From: an uncultured Prevotellaceae bacterium
GTDB lineage: Bacteria; Bacteroidota; Bacteroidia; Bacteroidales; Bacteroidaceae
Length of the DNA stretch: 56,604 nucleotides
Assembly: GCA_902799765.1 (NCBI GenBank)
Contig: CADCBZ010000019.1
Span: forward strand, 1-56,604
Direction of reading: 5' to 3'
The notes below the pieces were generated by a model. That model searched no databases and was not told where the DNA came from. It saw nothing but the letters and a program-made list of their open reading frames with translations. Of this stretch, positions 43,329 through 52,002 are shown in pieces; within the stretch, counting starts at the first letter, position 1; every line of letters begins with the position of its first letter. The position numbers and the translations under genes were made by a program.

Positions 43329-44832
43329 TTACATGACACCAATAGACTCCAAGATCGTACCTGCGGCAGGCGAGATCATATCACTAAACACGAACGGTGC
43401 ACAACCGAGACCAGCCACACAGAAGATCAGGCAGATCACTGCGACACGCTCATCCCATGTAGCATCGGTGAGCTCCAGGAAGTGTTTGTTCTCCACCTCG
43501 CCATAGAGGATCTTACCAACCACACGCAGGATATAGACTGCCGTTACAACGATCGACGTACAAGCGATGATGGTAGCCACCATGCGGAATGAGTTGTTCG
43601 GATCACCAACCATAGGCTCAGCTCCGAAGGCACCCACGAAGATGGTCATCTCAGCAATGAAGCCAGAGAAGCCAGGCAGACCGAGGTTGGCGAGACCTGC
43701 AATCACATAACCCACAGCGAGGAAAGGCATGATCTTCATCAGACCAGCCAACTCGCGAATATCACGTGTGTGGGTACGTCCGTAGATCATACCGATGAGG
43801 GCGAAGAAGAGGGCCGTCATCAGACCATGAGAGAGCATCTGCAGAATAGCACCTGTTACAGCCGTCTGACTCATCATCAGCAGGGCGAAGAGCACCAGAC
43901 CACAGTGAGACACTGAAGAATAAGCGTTGATATACTTCAGGTCGGTCTGTACACAAGCACTCAGCGCACCATAGACGACAGAGATCGTGGTGAGGATCAG
44001 GAAGATCCACGACAGATCCTGAGCGGCATCAGGCAACAGGTACATGGCTACACGGAAGCAGCCGTAACCTCCCAGCTTCATCAGCACACCAGCATGGAGC
44101 ATCGACACGGCGGTAGGCGCAGAGGCATGACCGTCGGGTGACCATGTGTGGAACGGGAACAGGGCTCCCAGCACACCGAAACCGATGAAGATGAAGGGGA
44201 AGAAGATGTTCTGGATCCAACCAGGGATGGCATGGGCAGCAGCAATCGTGGTCAGCTCGAACGTGTAGTTACCACTGTACTGGCCGTTGAAGAAGTAGAT
44301 ACCCAGCAGACCGAGAATCAGCAGTGCCGATCCTCCCATCAGCATGAGCGTCAGTTTCATGGCTGAATACTCCTTATGGCCTGAACCCCAGACACCGATC
44401 AACAGGTACATCGGAATCAGAGCCACCTCGTAGAACATAAACATCGTGAAGAGATCGGTGCTGATGAAGAAGCCATAGACACCCGTTGACAGCAACGTGA
44501 ACCAGAGGAAGTACTCCTTGGTGAGCGGTTTGAGCTGCCAAGAGGCGAAGGTACCTGTGAACACGATGATGCTCGACAGGAGCAGCATCACCACCGACGG
44601 AATATGCGATATTGAGCGGACGGAACCAAGGTGTGCTGTAAGTAAGCAACATCTCAGCCTCATTGCCACCAGCACGCTGCTGGATGAAGTAGATCGTCAG
44701 CCAGATTGAGAGGGCAAGCAGACATGAAGCACCTGCCACCATCACACCACGCACCTGATACAGATTCTTAGCCAACCAGAGGCCAAGCAGCATCAGAGCG
44801 GGAATTACTACGAATAATGTTAATATACTCAT
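43329..44832 (-). pseudogene. nuoM: NADH-quinone oxidoreductase subunit M, frameshifted by an apparent 17-base deletion
   Basis: Two frames together give NuoM. The first runs from the ATG at 44832 (MSILTLFVVIPALMLLGLWL) to RPLNIAYSVG at residue 80. The second, in another phase, resumes at SVVMLLLSSIIVFTGTFASW and continues intact to the stop at 43329, including FMFYEVALIPMYLLIGVWG, PFHTWSPDGHASAPTAV, KYINAYSSVSHCGLVL and LGLPGFSGFIAEM. Family members read SVGVDGISV at the break, so VDGIS is missing; this equals 17 bases, and adding them restores a 507-codon frame. The break is at about 44593-44597, next to the short repeat TCGG. Translation from the normal start would give roughly 150 residues and stop. 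Either a real lesion or an assembly error. Confidence 0.85.
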
Positions 44833-44836
44833 ATCT

Positions 44837-46819
44837 TTAGATGCATAAAAGGATTAATGTTAATGCAACTGTACCAGTGAGGAACCAGACGGCATACTGG
44901 CGCACATCGCCACTCTGCCATGGACGGATGGACTCACCGGCCTCGTTGGCACCCCAAGCCAGGAAGTTGAACGTGCCGTCAACGACATGACGGTCGAACC
45001 AGGCAATCGGTGTGGAAACGAGTGCAAAGATAATTCTATGTGTGACGAACTGCCAGATCTCATCCTGATAGAAACGCTTGTAGGCTGCACGGTGCAGCTT
45101 GGGGAACGTCTTGTACAGGCGATCGGCAATAGGCTGACTCTCACCCTTATAGATATAGGTAGCCAGACAGATACTCAGGATGGCGATGATCGTCGATGTG
45201 GCAGCAATCTGCGTATCGAAGTGGATGGTGTAGTCGGTACCAGCGGCAGACACATAGCTACCGAAGCTACCGCCCCATCCGAGGAAGCCACCCAGTGTGG
45301 AGTAGATACCCACACCCATGGTGATCACACAGAGTACAATCAGGGGAATGGTCATCGAAGCAGGAGCCTCATGGGGCGTATGGTGCTCATGAGCCTCAAC
45401 ATTCTCTGTACCCCAGAAGATACCGTAGTAGAGACGGAACATATAGAAGGCCGTCATGGCGGCGATGCCTGTCATGATCCAACCCACCACAGGACTGTAC
45501 TGGAAACAGGCGGTAATGATCTCATCCTTCGAGCTGAAGCCTGAGAAGAATGGGATACCTGCGATAGCCAGACAGCTGATGAGGAAGGTGATATGAGTAA
45601 TCGGCATGTACTTGCGAAGGCCACCCATCAGTGCCATCTCGTTAGAGTGGACGGCATGGATGATACAACCTGCACCCAGGAAGAGGCAGGCCTTGAACAT
45701 AGCATGCGTAAACAGGTGGAACATACCAGCCATGTAACCCAGCTGAGCGTGGTTGTCCATCAGGGCCTCATGACCTGGCAGTGACACGCCGAGTGCCACC
45801 ATCATGAAGGCAATCTGGGAGATCGTAGAGAAGGCGAGCACACGTTTGATGTCGCTCTGGGCACAGGCCACAGCTGCGGCATAGAAAGCAGTGAACACAC
45901 CCACCCATACCACAATGCTCATGGTGTGAGGGGCATAGGCGATCCACAAGGGGAACATACGGGCGATCTGGAACACACCAGCCACCACCATCGTAGCAGC
46001 GTGGATCAGTGCAGATACAGGCGTCGGACCCTCCATGGCATCAGGCAGCCAGATGTGCAAGGGGAACATGGCAGACTTACCAGCACCACCAATAAACATC
46101 AGCGTGAGTGCCGTAGGCAGGATCAGACCACCAGCAGCAATCGCCTTCGCCGTATTACCCTCGATGAACGGTGTCGTACCCTGCCCCATCACGATGTCAC
46201 CAGCAAACGAGAAGCTGAACGAATCGACGAAGTAGCCGAAGGTGAGGATACCGATCAGGAAGAACATATCGGCAAAGCGCGTCACGATGAACGCCTTCTT
46301 AGAGGCTGCGATGGCAGGCTTCAGAGGATAGTAGAAGCCGATGAGCAGGTAAGAGCTCACACCTACCAACTCCCAGAACATATACATCTGGAAGATGTTG
46401 GTGGCCAATACCAGACCCAGCATTGACATCGTGAAGAGTGAGAGGAAAGCGTAGTAACGCTGGAAGCCCTTCTCACCGTGCATGTAGCCGAATGAGTAGA
46501 TATGAACCATCAGCGAAACGGTCGAGATCACAATCAGCATCACCACGCTGATAGGATCCAACAGGATGCCGAGGTCGAAATGCAGGTTGCCCAAGGGCAG
46601 CCAAGTGAAATTATACGGAACAAACGTCTGATAGATGCCGTTGACGCGATCCGCACCGAAGTACTGGAACGCCGTCAGATACGACAGGATCGTGACGATG
46701 CCAAGCGAACAGGTACCGATCAGACCTGCCACCTTGTGCTGCATCTTCATGCCAGCCAGTCCAAGAACGATGAACGACAGCAGCGGCAGAAGCATGATAA
46801 ATATCGTGTAACTATACAT
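44837..46819 (-). CDS. nuoL: NADH-quinone oxidoreductase subunit L
   Basis: The 660-residue membrane protein is the largest antiporter-like subunit of complex I. Visible features are MFWELVGVSSYLLIGFYYP with the conserved Glu of helix 5, GKSAMFPLHIWLPDAMEGPTPVSALIHAATMV with the Lys and His of helix 7-8, SDIKRVLAFSTISQIAFMMV with the helix-8 Lys, and HAMFKACLFLGAGCIIHA. A long lateral helix follows after the core, and the end is a final membrane segment (FLTGTVALTLILLC). It pumps protons and clamps subunits M and N through the lateral helix. The gene looks complete. It lies between nuoK (12-base gap) and nuoM (four-base gap). Confidence 0.94.
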   Translation of the reverse strand: MYSYTIFIMLLPLLSFIVLGLAGMKMQHKVAGLIGTCSLGIVTILSYLTAFQYFGADRVNGIYQTFVPYNFTWLPLGNLHFDLGILLDPISVVMLIVISTVSLMVHIYSFGYMHGEKGFQRYYAFLSLFTMSMLGLVLATNIFQMYMFWELVGVSSYLLIGFYYPLKPAIAASKKAFIVTRFADMFFLIGILTFGYFVDSFSFSFAGDIVMGQGTTPFIEGNTAKAIAAGGLILPTALTLMFIGGAGKSAMFPLHIWLPDAMEGPTPVSALIHAATMVVAGVFQIARMFPLWIAYAPHTMSIVVWVGVFTAFYAAAVACAQSDIKRVLAFSTISQIAFMMVALGVSLPGHEALMDNHAQLGYMAGMFHLFTHAMFKACLFLGAGCIIHAVHSNEMALMGGLRKYMPITHITFLISCLAIAGIPFFSGFSSKDEIITACFQYSPVVGWIMTGIAAMTAFYMFRLYYGIFWGTENVEAHEHHTPHEAPASMTIPLIVLCVITMGVGIYSTLGGFLGWGGSFGSYVSAAGTDYTIHFDTQIAATSTIIAILSICLATYIYKGESQPIADRLYKTFPKLHRAAYKRFYQDEIWQFVTHRIIFALVSTPIAWFDRHVVDGTFNFLAWGANEAGESIRPWQSGDVRQYAVWFLTGTVALTLILLCI

Positions 46820-46831
46820 AACTCTTACTGT

Positions 46832-47140
46832 TTATCGTTTCATATTCTTGATAGCCTCAACCTGATCACTCTTGAAGTTGCGATACACATTGATGATAAT
46901 AGCGATGGCAACAGCACTTTCGGCTGCGGCAACACCGATCACAAAGAGGGTCATAAACATGCCTTCCATACCGTTTGGATAGAGCAGACGGTTGATGGCG
47001 GCGAAGTTGATGTCCACAGCATTGAGAACCAGCTCGATGGAGATGAGCATGGCAATCAGGTTACGACGGGTAACGAAGCCATAGACACCAATGAAGAACA
47101 GAAGCGCACTCAGCGCAAAATAACACTCAATAGGTATCAT
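46832..47140 (-). CDS. nuoK: NADH-quinone oxidoreductase subunit K
   Basis: The 102-residue protein has three hydrophobic segments and the two conserved membrane glutamates: ISIELVLNAVDINFAA in helix 2 (IELVLNA) and FVIGVAAAESAVAIAIIINVYR in helix 3. RRNLIAMLISIELML-type wording here reads RRNLIAMLISIELVLN, standard for NuoK. It is part of the proton path joining the Q module to the antiporter subunits. Its ATG overlaps the nuoJ stop by four bases (47137-47140), so the two are coupled. Length is normal (about 100 residues). Confidence 0.94.
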   Translation of the reverse strand: MIPIECYFALSALLFFIGVYGFVTRRNLIAMLISIELVLNAVDINFAAINRLLYPNGMEGMFMTLFVIGVAAAESAVAIAIIINVYRNFKSDQVEAIKNMKR

Positions 47141-47652
47141 TGCTTATCCTCCTTTCTTGCTACTACTAAGCCTCCGATGATACAAGCCAACAGGAATACT
47201 GAGATGAACTCGAAAGGCAATACATACTGATACTTCTCTGAACCAACGAGGGCTGTTCCGATCTCCTTCATCGGCACCTCTACATTGGCTAACTCCTGCG
47301 TATAGAAGCCGGTCTTCAGCAGAATGAGGCTTACCACCACCAGTCCTGCAAAGGCGGCGAGGGCACCTACAATCATCTTACTTGACTTCACACGCTCTTC
47401 AAGACCCTGGAGGGTACGCTTGCTCACCAACTGGATGGCGAACACATAGATCATCGTAACGCCACCGGCATACACAGAGATCTGTGCGGCACCCAGGAAG
47501 GTATAGTCGAGCAGGAAATAAATACCTGCTACGCCAAAGAGCACGAACAACATGAATGTTGCGGCTCGCATGATCTTAGTGGTTGTCACACAAAGCAGCG
47601 CTGAGCCGATGATGACAACCGCAAGAATGCAAAACATGACGATATTTCCCAT
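47137..47652 (-). CDS. nuoJ: NADH-quinone oxidoreductase subunit J
   Basis: The 171-residue protein starts MGNIVMFCILAVVIIGSALL and has five hydrophobic segments, including the conserved ATFMLFVLFGVAGIYFLLDYTFLGAAQISVYAGGVTMIYVF with the helix-3 tyrosine and pi-bulge region. The start at 47652 is preferred: the frame opens to 47751 but that extension lies within nuoI and encodes no family residues. Seven bases separate it from the nuoI stop, and it overlaps nuoK by four bases. It is a membrane-arm subunit of complex I near the quinone cavity. Confidence 0.93.
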   Translation of the reverse strand: MGNIVMFCILAVVIIGSALLCVTTTKIMRAATFMLFVLFGVAGIYFLLDYTFLGAAQISVYAGGVTMIYVFAIQLVSKRTLQGLEERVKSSKMIVGALAAFAGLVVVSLILLKTGFYTQELANVEVPMKEIGTALVGSEKYQYVLPFEFISVFLLACIIGGLVVARKEDKQ

Positions 47653-47659
47653 AATGGCA

Positions 47660-48205
47660 TTACTTGGTTTTAGTGTTAAACTTACCGATTTCCCACTCAG
47701 CACCGCCTTCGATGAGGTTAGGCAGTGAACCACCCTGATAGACTTCTTCATTCAGGTGGAGCACCAGCTTAGAGCGGTCGAACACAGCGTTCTCGAAATC
47801 ATTCGTAAACTCGATGGCATCGAAGTTGCAGGCGTTCGTACAGAGCTGGCAGAACATGCAGTCGCCCAGGTCGTACTGATAATCGTCGAGCACCTTCTTT
47901 TTCTTACCTGTCTCAGGATCCTCCGCCATGTGGGCAGTGATCTTGATGGTTCCGTTCGGACAGGCTTTCTCACACAATGTGCAGGCCGTACACTTGTAGC
48001 TGCCATCCTCGTTGCGCTTGAATGTCAGGCGTCCACGATGGCGTTTGGCCACATGAAGTGTGGTCTTGCGGTTCTCAGGGTACTGCTCTGTTGACTTGTT
48101 GGTGAAGAAGTCCTTGAAGTATTCCTTCCAAGACGTCTTCATGCCGATAGCCAGCGTCTTCAGACCATCCCCGATTTCTCCGAAATATGATTTGTTATCT
48201 TCCAT
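47660..48205 (-). CDS. nuoI: NADH-quinone oxidoreductase subunit I (two 4Fe-4S clusters)
   Basis: The 181-residue peripheral subunit has two ferredoxin-type motifs, CTACTLCEKACPNGTI and CMFCQLCTNACNFDAI, giving eight cysteines for clusters N6a and N6b. The second motif has Asn where Pro is usual after the fourth Cys, a tolerated change. An N-terminal amphipathic region (LKTLAIGMKTSWKEYFKDFF) would lie along the membrane. It passes electrons toward subunit B. It starts nine bases upstream (in transcription order, after) nuoH and precedes nuoJ. Confidence 0.94.
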   Translation of the reverse strand: MEDNKSYFGEIGDGLKTLAIGMKTSWKEYFKDFFTNKSTEQYPENRKTTLHVAKRHRGRLTFKRNEDGSYKCTACTLCEKACPNGTIKITAHMAEDPETGKKKKVLDDYQYDLGDCMFCQLCTNACNFDAIEFTNDFENAVFDRSKLVLHLNEEVYQGGSLPNLIEGGAEWEIGKFNTKTK

Positions 48206-48214
48206 TGCTATACC

Positions 48215-49219
48215 TTATTTAATATATAAGCCCAAGGCCACTACAACAGTCATGATGACAAGATTCAGCAGTGCCAGCGGCATGAGATACTTCCACTCCA
48301 GCTTCAGGATCTGGTCGATACGCAGACGGGGGAACGTCCACTTAATCCACATCAGGATCCACACCAGGAAGAAAGCCTTACCCATGAACCAGACGATACC
48401 CGGGATGTAATCCATCACAGCATCGAAGGCTTCGATACCGATGTTCACAGGGACCCAACCACCGAGGAACACCGTAGCGGCGATACCTGCGATGATAAAG
48501 AGATTGAGGAACTCGGCGAGGTAGAAGAAGCCGAAGCCCATACCAGAATACTCCGTATGGTGACCAGCCGTCAACTCACTCTCAGCCTCAGCCATATCAA
48601 ACGGGCCACGGTTGGCCTCAGCGTTACCAGCGATGAGGAACACGAAGAAGGCGATCAGGGCAGGGATATGTCCTTGGAAGATCAACCACTTCCAAGGGCC
48701 TGTCTGCGCCTCCACGATACCACTCATCTGCATCGTGCCAGTCAGGATCACAGCAGTGATCAAGCAGAGACAGAGCGACATCTCGTAAGAGATCATCTGA
48801 ACGGCACCACGCATGGCGGAAACGACAGAATACTTGTTGTTAGAACCCCAACCTGCGAGGAAGATACCTACCACACCGATCGAAGAAACGGCGGTGAGCA
48901 GGAACACACCCACATTGAAGTCGAGCACGGTGGCGCCATTGTTCCAAGGCAGGAACGAGAAGGCACCCACAGAGCCGATAATCACGAGAAGAGGAGCCAC
49001 GAGGTAGAGCACCTTATCAGCCTTGTCAACGATGAAGATCTCCTTGATGAGCATCTTCAGCACGTCGGCAAACACCTGCAGCAAGCCCCAGTAACCTACT
49101 CGCATCGGGCCCAGACGGCACTGGAAGTAGGCAATCAATATCGCCAACCAGTCAGGACAGCCTATTGTAATCCTGAGTAACTGGTCGAACCACTGTGTTA
49201 TAATAGAAAAGTCGAACAT
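48215..49219 (-). CDS. nuoH: NADH-quinone oxidoreductase subunit H lacking most of its first membrane helix
   Basis: The 334-residue protein carries most NuoH hallmarks: AYFQCRLGPMRVGYWGLLQVFADVLKMLIKE, PFDMAEAESELTAGHHTEYSGMGFGFFYLAEFLN and KWTFPRLRIDQILKLEWKYLMP. At the N-terminus, however, MFDFSIITQWFDQLLRITIG and CPDWLAILI run straight into AYFQCRLGP. In NuoH homologues these parts are joined by about 28 residues that form the rest of helix 1 and the cytoplasmic motif ending in (M)ERK before the QxRxGP loop. The missing piece is in frame, at about 49132/49133. Helix 1 lines the quinone tunnel, so function is doubtful. The residue count rests on my recollection of Bacteroidales sequences. 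Confidence 0.85.
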   Translation of the reverse strand: MFDFSIITQWFDQLLRITIGCPDWLAILIAYFQCRLGPMRVGYWGLLQVFADVLKMLIKEIFIVDKADKVLYLVAPLLVIIGSVGAFSFLPWNNGATVLDFNVGVFLLTAVSSIGVVGIFLAGWGSNNKYSVVSAMRGAVQMISYEMSLCLCLITAVILTGTMQMSGIVEAQTGPWKWLIFQGHIPALIAFFVFLIAGNAEANRGPFDMAEAESELTAGHHTEYSGMGFGFFYLAEFLNLFIIAGIAATVFLGGWVPVNIGIEAFDAVMDYIPGIVWFMGKAFFLVWILMWIKWTFPRLRIDQILKLEWKYLMPLALLNLVIMTVVVALGLYIK

Positions 49220-49224
49220 AATCT

Positions 49225-50838
49225 TTATCTGTCAATATCAGGAATTACAACGTCAATAGCAGCACAGGTCGCAATCAGGTCGGCAATCTTCTGACCACGC
49301 AGCATCGGGTCGAAGGCACCAACTAATGAGAGACCCATCGGACGCATCTTCATGCGGTACGGGCTCTTGTCGCCACGAGAGTCGAGATAGACACCAAACT
49401 CACCAGCCACACCCTCGACAGAGAAGTACCACTGTCCCTCTGGGCACTTGATGATTGGCTTCTGCTTCACATAGAAGTCACCCTCTGGGATATTGTCGAT
49501 CAACTGTTCGATGATGTTCAGACTCTGGTACATCTCGTTGATGTGAACCATGTAACGATCCATAGAGTCACAGCCAGTCAGTGTGCACTGCTCCCAGTTC
49601 ACCTTATCATACATATCGTATGGGTGGTTCTTACGCACATCGTTCTTCCAACCAGAAGCACGACCTGCAGGACCAGTCACGGCGTAGTTGATACAATCCT
49701 CAAGACTCATCGGGCCACAGTTCTCCAAGCGGTTGTGAGTGATCACATTACCACCGAAGATATCCATATACTCCTGAATCATCGGACGCAGATACTTCAC
49801 CAGATCCTTACAGTTCTTCACGAAGTTAGGATCGATGTCATCCTGCAGACCGCCGATACGGTAATAGTTCTGGATCAGTCGTCCACCAGTGGTCTCCTCC
49901 ATGCAGTTCAGCACATGCTCACGATCACGCATACCATAAAGCATACCCGTCAGGGCACCCAGATCCTGAGCCACACAAGAGGTATAGAGCAGGTGGGAGT
50001 CGAGACGCTGCAACTCATCCATAATCGTACGGATGTACTTGATGCGGTCTGTCAATTCCACCTCCATGGCCTCTTCGATCACACCCACGAGGGCATGACG
50101 ATGCTGCATGGCACCCAAGTAGTTCAGACGGTCGGTCAGTGCCAGCGTCTGTGGATAGGTCATCCCCTCCCACATCTTCTCGATAGCACGATGGATATAG
50201 CCGAGATGCGGATAGATACGCTTCACGGTCTCACCGTTGAGCACTGTCTGCAGACGGAGCACACCATGGGTAGCAGGGTGCTGCGGACCGATGTTGATCA
50301 CATAGTCATCAGGCTCGAAGAGCTTGTTCTGCTTCGACTGCAGGTTGCCGTCCTTGTCCAGATAATACTCCAGACCATAGTCAGGCTCCACATCATCCTC
50401 CAAGGTATAGGCATCATTAAACTGCCAGTCCTTGCGGAAGGGATAACCCTTGAAGTCGCTGCGGAGGAACAGACGGCGCATATCCTTATGACCCAGGAAC
50501 ACGATGCCATAGAAATCATAGACCTCACGCTCCAGCAGGTCGGCTACGCGCCAGATATCAGAAACGGAGGGGATATATGCCAGCATCTGACCTTCCAGAT
50601 CACAGCTACCATTGCTCGACATACCGTCGCCGCAAACCTGAGTCTTGGCAATCATCTTCACTGAGCAACGCTCGTGGGTCGTGGTATTCTCGAGAATGTA
50701 AATACAGCCGAGGCCCTCCTCAGGACCAAAGTCCTCACCTACGATGGTAACAAGATAGTCGAAACCCTTCTTGTCCTTCAAGTTCTGCATCTCAGAGGCG
50801 AACTTGGAAAAATCGAATGATAAGAATTCTAATTTCAT
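49225..50838 (-). CDS. nuoCD: NADH-quinone oxidoreductase fused subunits C and D
   Basis: The 537-residue protein is a fusion of NuoC (about residues 1-150, with DLLEREVYDFYGIVFLGHKDMRRLFL and FPFRKD-type GYPFRKDWQ) and NuoD (about 175-537, with INIGPQHPATHGVLRLQTVLNGE, HLGYIHRAIEKMWEGMTYPQ, YLGAMQHRHALVGVIEEAM and the C-terminal FDPMLRGQKIADLIATCAAIDVVIPDIDR). The NuoD part supplies the His of the quinone-binding loop (GPQHPATHG) and the terminal Arg. Fusion is usual in Bacteroidetes. It binds quinone together with subunits B and H. Its ATG overlaps the nuoB stop by four bases. It reads as complete. Confidence 0.94.
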   Translation of the reverse strand: MKLEFLSFDFSKFASEMQNLKDKKGFDYLVTIVGEDFGPEEGLGCIYILENTTTHERCSVKMIAKTQVCGDGMSSNGSCDLEGQMLAYIPSVSDIWRVADLLEREVYDFYGIVFLGHKDMRRLFLRSDFKGYPFRKDWQFNDAYTLEDDVEPDYGLEYYLDKDGNLQSKQNKLFEPDDYVINIGPQHPATHGVLRLQTVLNGETVKRIYPHLGYIHRAIEKMWEGMTYPQTLALTDRLNYLGAMQHRHALVGVIEEAMEVELTDRIKYIRTIMDELQRLDSHLLYTSCVAQDLGALTGMLYGMRDREHVLNCMEETTGGRLIQNYYRIGGLQDDIDPNFVKNCKDLVKYLRPMIQEYMDIFGGNVITHNRLENCGPMSLEDCINYAVTGPAGRASGWKNDVRKNHPYDMYDKVNWEQCTLTGCDSMDRYMVHINEMYQSLNIIEQLIDNIPEGDFYVKQKPIIKCPEGQWYFSVEGVAGEFGVYLDSRGDKSPYRMKMRPMGLSLVGAFDPMLRGQKIADLIATCAAIDVVIPDIDR

Positions 50839-51569
50839 GCCTTGCCCTCCTCTACTTTAGCTTCTGCCTGGGCAGACTTGATTTCTTCAACAAACGCCTG
50901 AGGCACATCCGTAATCACCATCGGCTCACGACGGTGGTCGCCATGCTTCTCGCGGAATGTCAGCTCCTCATTTGAAACACCCAGTGCAGCCTCCTCAGCG
51001 GTCTGCTTGTGGTTCGCACCACCGAAGAACTTCTCGATCTTCACCTTACGCTGCAGCTGCATCATGCCATACATGATAGCCTCCGGACGTGGGGGACAAC
51101 CTGGGATAAACACATCGACGGGCACGATCTCCTCGATACCCTTCACCACATGATAGCTCGACTTGAACGGACCACCGCTGATGGCACAGCCGCCGACGGC
51201 AATCACATACTTCGGCTCAGCCATCTCGTCATACAGACGCTTCAAGGCTGGCGCCATCTTGTGGGTGATCGTTCCTGCACACATGATCAGGTCGGCCTGA
51301 CGGGGGGAGTTACGTGTCACCTCGAAACCGAAACGGGCGAAGTCATAACGTGCACATCCGCAGGCCATGAACTCGATACCGCAGCAGGAAGTGGCAAAGG
51401 TCAGCGACCACAGGCTGTTGCTTCGTCCCCAGTTGATCAACTGGTCGAGCGAGCCTGTCACTACATTGACGCCACCCTCATGGAGCTCGTCAATGATCTT
51501 CTCCAACGAGGCGTTGTCATTCCACTCCTCGTAGGGGATACTCTTGATGTGGGGCTTTCTTACTTCCAT
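50835..51569 (-). CDS. nuoB: NADH-quinone oxidoreductase subunit B (cluster N2)
   Basis: The 244-residue subunit starts MEVRKPHIKSIPYEEW. Cluster N2 ligands are visible: the adjacent cysteines in FATSCCGIEFMACGCARYDFARFG, then LIMCAGTITHKMAP and VFIPGCPPRPEAIMYG. The C-terminal extension (EELTFREKHGDHRREPMVIT onward to VEEGKA) is longer than in E. coli and charged, as seen in Bacteroidetes homologues. The start at 51569 is preferred because the open frame to 51680 lies within nuoA. It overlaps nuoA by 10 bases and nuoCD by four. It hands electrons from the iron-sulfur chain to quinone. Confidence 0.94.
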   Translation of the reverse strand: MEVRKPHIKSIPYEEWNDNASLEKIIDELHEGGVNVVTGSLDQLINWGRSNSLWSLTFATSCCGIEFMACGCARYDFARFGFEVTRNSPRQADLIMCAGTITHKMAPALKRLYDEMAEPKYVIAVGGCAISGGPFKSSYHVVKGIEEIVPVDVFIPGCPPRPEAIMYGMMQLQRKVKIEKFFGGANHKQTAEEAALGVSNEELTFREKHGDHRREPMVITDVPQAFVEEIKSAQAEAKVEEGKA

Positions 51570-51898
51570 TCGAGATCTCCTTTCCGCCAGGCATAAGCCA
51601 AGCCTAAAACCAGAACAACCAAGAAGAAGCCGATGCTTAGCAGAGCCAGTGCACCGAAGTCCTTCACTACGACTGCCCATGGATACAGAAACACCGTTTC
51701 CACATCAAACATGAGGAACAAGATGGCGAAGAGGTAGAAACCCACAGAGACTGGCAACCATGAGCTGCCTCGCGTGGGGATACCACTCTCATACGGCTCA
51801 CCTTTCACCTTCGCGTAGGACCGAGGTCCTATCAGCTTGGCTACGACGTAAGCCGCCACCACCAATGTAATAGCCGTCAGCAAGACGGTAATTAACAA
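51560..51898 (-). CDS. nuoA: NADH-quinone oxidoreductase subunit A
   Basis: The 112-residue protein has three hydrophobic segments and the NuoA pattern: VVAKLIGPRSYAKVKGEPYESGIPT, FYLFAILFLMFDVETVFLYPWAVVV with the conserved membrane acid residues, and a third helix LLSIGFFLVVLVLGLAYAW ending KGDLEWK. In PYESGIP the usual Cys of YECG is Ser. No ATG or GTG fits the N-terminus; TTG at 51898 is the only standard start before the first helix, and the frame remains open upstream, so the exact start is uncertain. It is the first gene of the nuo operon, behind a TACCTTTG box at 51939-51946. Confidence 0.9.
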   Translation of the reverse strand: MLITVLLTAITLVVAAYVVAKLIGPRSYAKVKGEPYESGIPTRGSSWLPVSVGFYLFAILFLMFDVETVFLYPWAVVVKDFGALALLSIGFFLVVLVLGLAYAWRKGDLEWK

Positions 51899-51938
51899 TG
51901 CAACAATTATTTGTTCTAATAGCCTACAAAAGAGACTG

Positions 51939-51946
51939 CAAAGGTA
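51939..51946 (-). promoter_or_regulatory. -7 box for the nuo operon
   Basis: TACCTTTG on the minus strand lies 40 bases before the TTG start of nuoA and would drive the ten-gene operon. The -33 element is not clear. The short remainder to 52002 shows nothing else. Confidence 0.5.
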
Positions 51947-52002
51947 CGAATTAAAATTGTAAATCTAACGAATATTTATGAAAAAATCGTTAATTCTTCG
52001 GT

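Noticed and set aside
46502-47230. 242-codon rightward frame across nuoL and nuoK
   Set aside because: Antisense to two confident nuo genes; composition is His/Asp/Asn-rich as expected of a mirrored membrane-protein gene.
49543-50664. Long rightward open frame (373 codons) opposite nuoCD
   Set aside because: It is fully antisense to a well-supported nuoCD, has low-complexity His/Thr/Ile-rich translation and no family motifs; it is a codon-bias shadow.
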